From positions 1,240,001-1,304,000 of the forward strand of contig NZ_RCCP01000001.1 of the NCBI RefSeq assembly GCF_003664125.1: DNA of 64,000 nucleotides, read 5' to 3'. Below are positions 63,744-64,000 of the stretch, in pieces. Made by a program: the position numbers and the translations under genes. Numbering within the stretch: the stretch's first letter is position 1; the number at the start of each line of letters is the position of its first letter. The DNA is from Planococcus citreus. Lineage in GTDB: Bacteria > Bacillota > Bacilli > Bacillales_A > Planococcaceae. Below the pieces are notes generated by a model. It was not told where the DNA came from. It made no database searches and saw nothing but the letters and a program-made list of their open reading frames with translations.

Positions 63744-64000
63744 TTAATCCCATCTTGGCAAGCGGTAGACCAAAAATCGTTCGCGTGGATCGTCCGCCTC
63801 CACTGGCAGCGCAATATCGCTGATCAATTCAAAAGCGGTGCGCCGTTCGAGAAAATCGGTGTACTCGATTGCCGGATAGAACAAAATCACCTCGATTTCC
63901 CGCGGATGATCGGCGACGGATGCCAAAATGCTATCTATTACTGTCATGAACACCGGATCCGAAAACGGATTGAAAAAATAAAACCAGCGGTCATCCGGCT
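63744..64000 (-). CDS. Probable class I SAM-dependent methyltransferase, C-terminal part
   Basis: The last 85 codons of a gene that enters from beyond the right edge. The readable end PDDRWFYFFNPFSDPVFMTVIDSIL resembles the (F/Y)NPF motif region of Rossmann-fold methyltransferases; ILFYPAIEYTDFLERRTAFELISDIALP and RERFLVYRLPRWD follow. The frame is open to the window edge. The assignment rests on this one motif region, so substrate and subfamily are unknown. Next gene downstream is ypfJ-like, 59 bp away, same strand. Confidence 0.6.
   Translation of the reverse strand, partial: PDDRWFYFFNPFSDPVFMTVIDSILASVADHPREIEVILFYPAIEYTDFLERRTAFELISDIALPVEADDPRERFLVYRLPRWD

Noticed and set aside
1-64000. 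CRISPR arrays, tRNA/rRNA genes, insertion sequences or prophage
   Set aside because: I looked for regularly spaced repeats, tRNA/rRNA-like segments and transposase or integrase motifs and found none.

Overview
The window looks like chromosomal DNA of a pigmented, moderately GC-rich member of the Bacillales, most likely Planococcus/Planomicrobium (Planococcaceae). The reasons are the C30 (crtM/crtN-type) carotenoid genes, strong AGGAGG ribosome binding sites, occasional TTG/GTG starts, and the mix of Bacillus-type genes (yocH-like, gltAB, recQ, msmX-like, katA, DHA2 and RND pumps). I see no rRNA, tRNA, phage, transposase or CRISPR array. Identifications come from reading motifs in the translated sequence, not from a database search.

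Layout: 1-2234 (minus) is an amino-acid ABC importer (permease cut by the window edge, lipoprotein) behind an RpiR/SIS regulator. 2497-10371 is a carotenoid locus of two converging operons that share a terminator: plus-strand cruF-like / acyltransferase / glycosyltransferase / crtP-like, and minus-strand crtN-type / second crtN-type / crtM. 10499-11012 is a non-coding tandem repeat. 11162-18528 holds a WalR-type cell-wall protein, DbpA helicase, the ATP-grasp/alpha-E/transglutaminase operon, a YtxH-like protein and a cupin-HD-GYP protein. 18617-27765 has a secreted protein, gltBA and recQ. 27923-31103 has an SDR-DUF4334 operon and small regulators. 31218-33326 is a DUF1538-DUF1538-PII operon. 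33365-39532 has catalase, a teichoic-acid-type transferase, ExoA, a UMF1 transporter and a YkuS-YtxH protein. 39914-44430 is a sugar ABC importer with a divergent ATPase. 44527-50292 has rlmN, a VOC protein and two acyl-CoA hydrolase/CoA-transferase paralogs around a LytTR regulator. 50516-61397 has an MFS pump, a CarH-like B12 photoreceptor regulator, a purine permease, a nucleoside transporter, a DHA2 pump and an RND pump. 61545-64000 has TraB-family and YpfJ-family genes and a truncated methyltransferase.

The most interesting signal is a regulon readable from the sequence alone. A MerR-type regulator with the CarH signatures Wx9EH and ExHxxG (51992-52888) has in its own promoter two TTGTATA half-sites exactly 11 bp apart. 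The same 20-bp arrangement (TTGTAYA-N4-TTGTATAAC) occurs in front of both carotenoid operons, about 41-49 kb away, and once more, in reverse orientation, over the -10 region of the RND efflux gene. This predicts light/B12 control of pigment synthesis and, unexpectedly, of an efflux pump. The crtN operon also has a SigmaB-like promoter just upstream of the operator, and similar SigmaB-like promoters precede catalase, the SDR operon, the YkuS-YtxH gene and possibly the HD-GYP gene. Pigment would thus be under both stress and light control.
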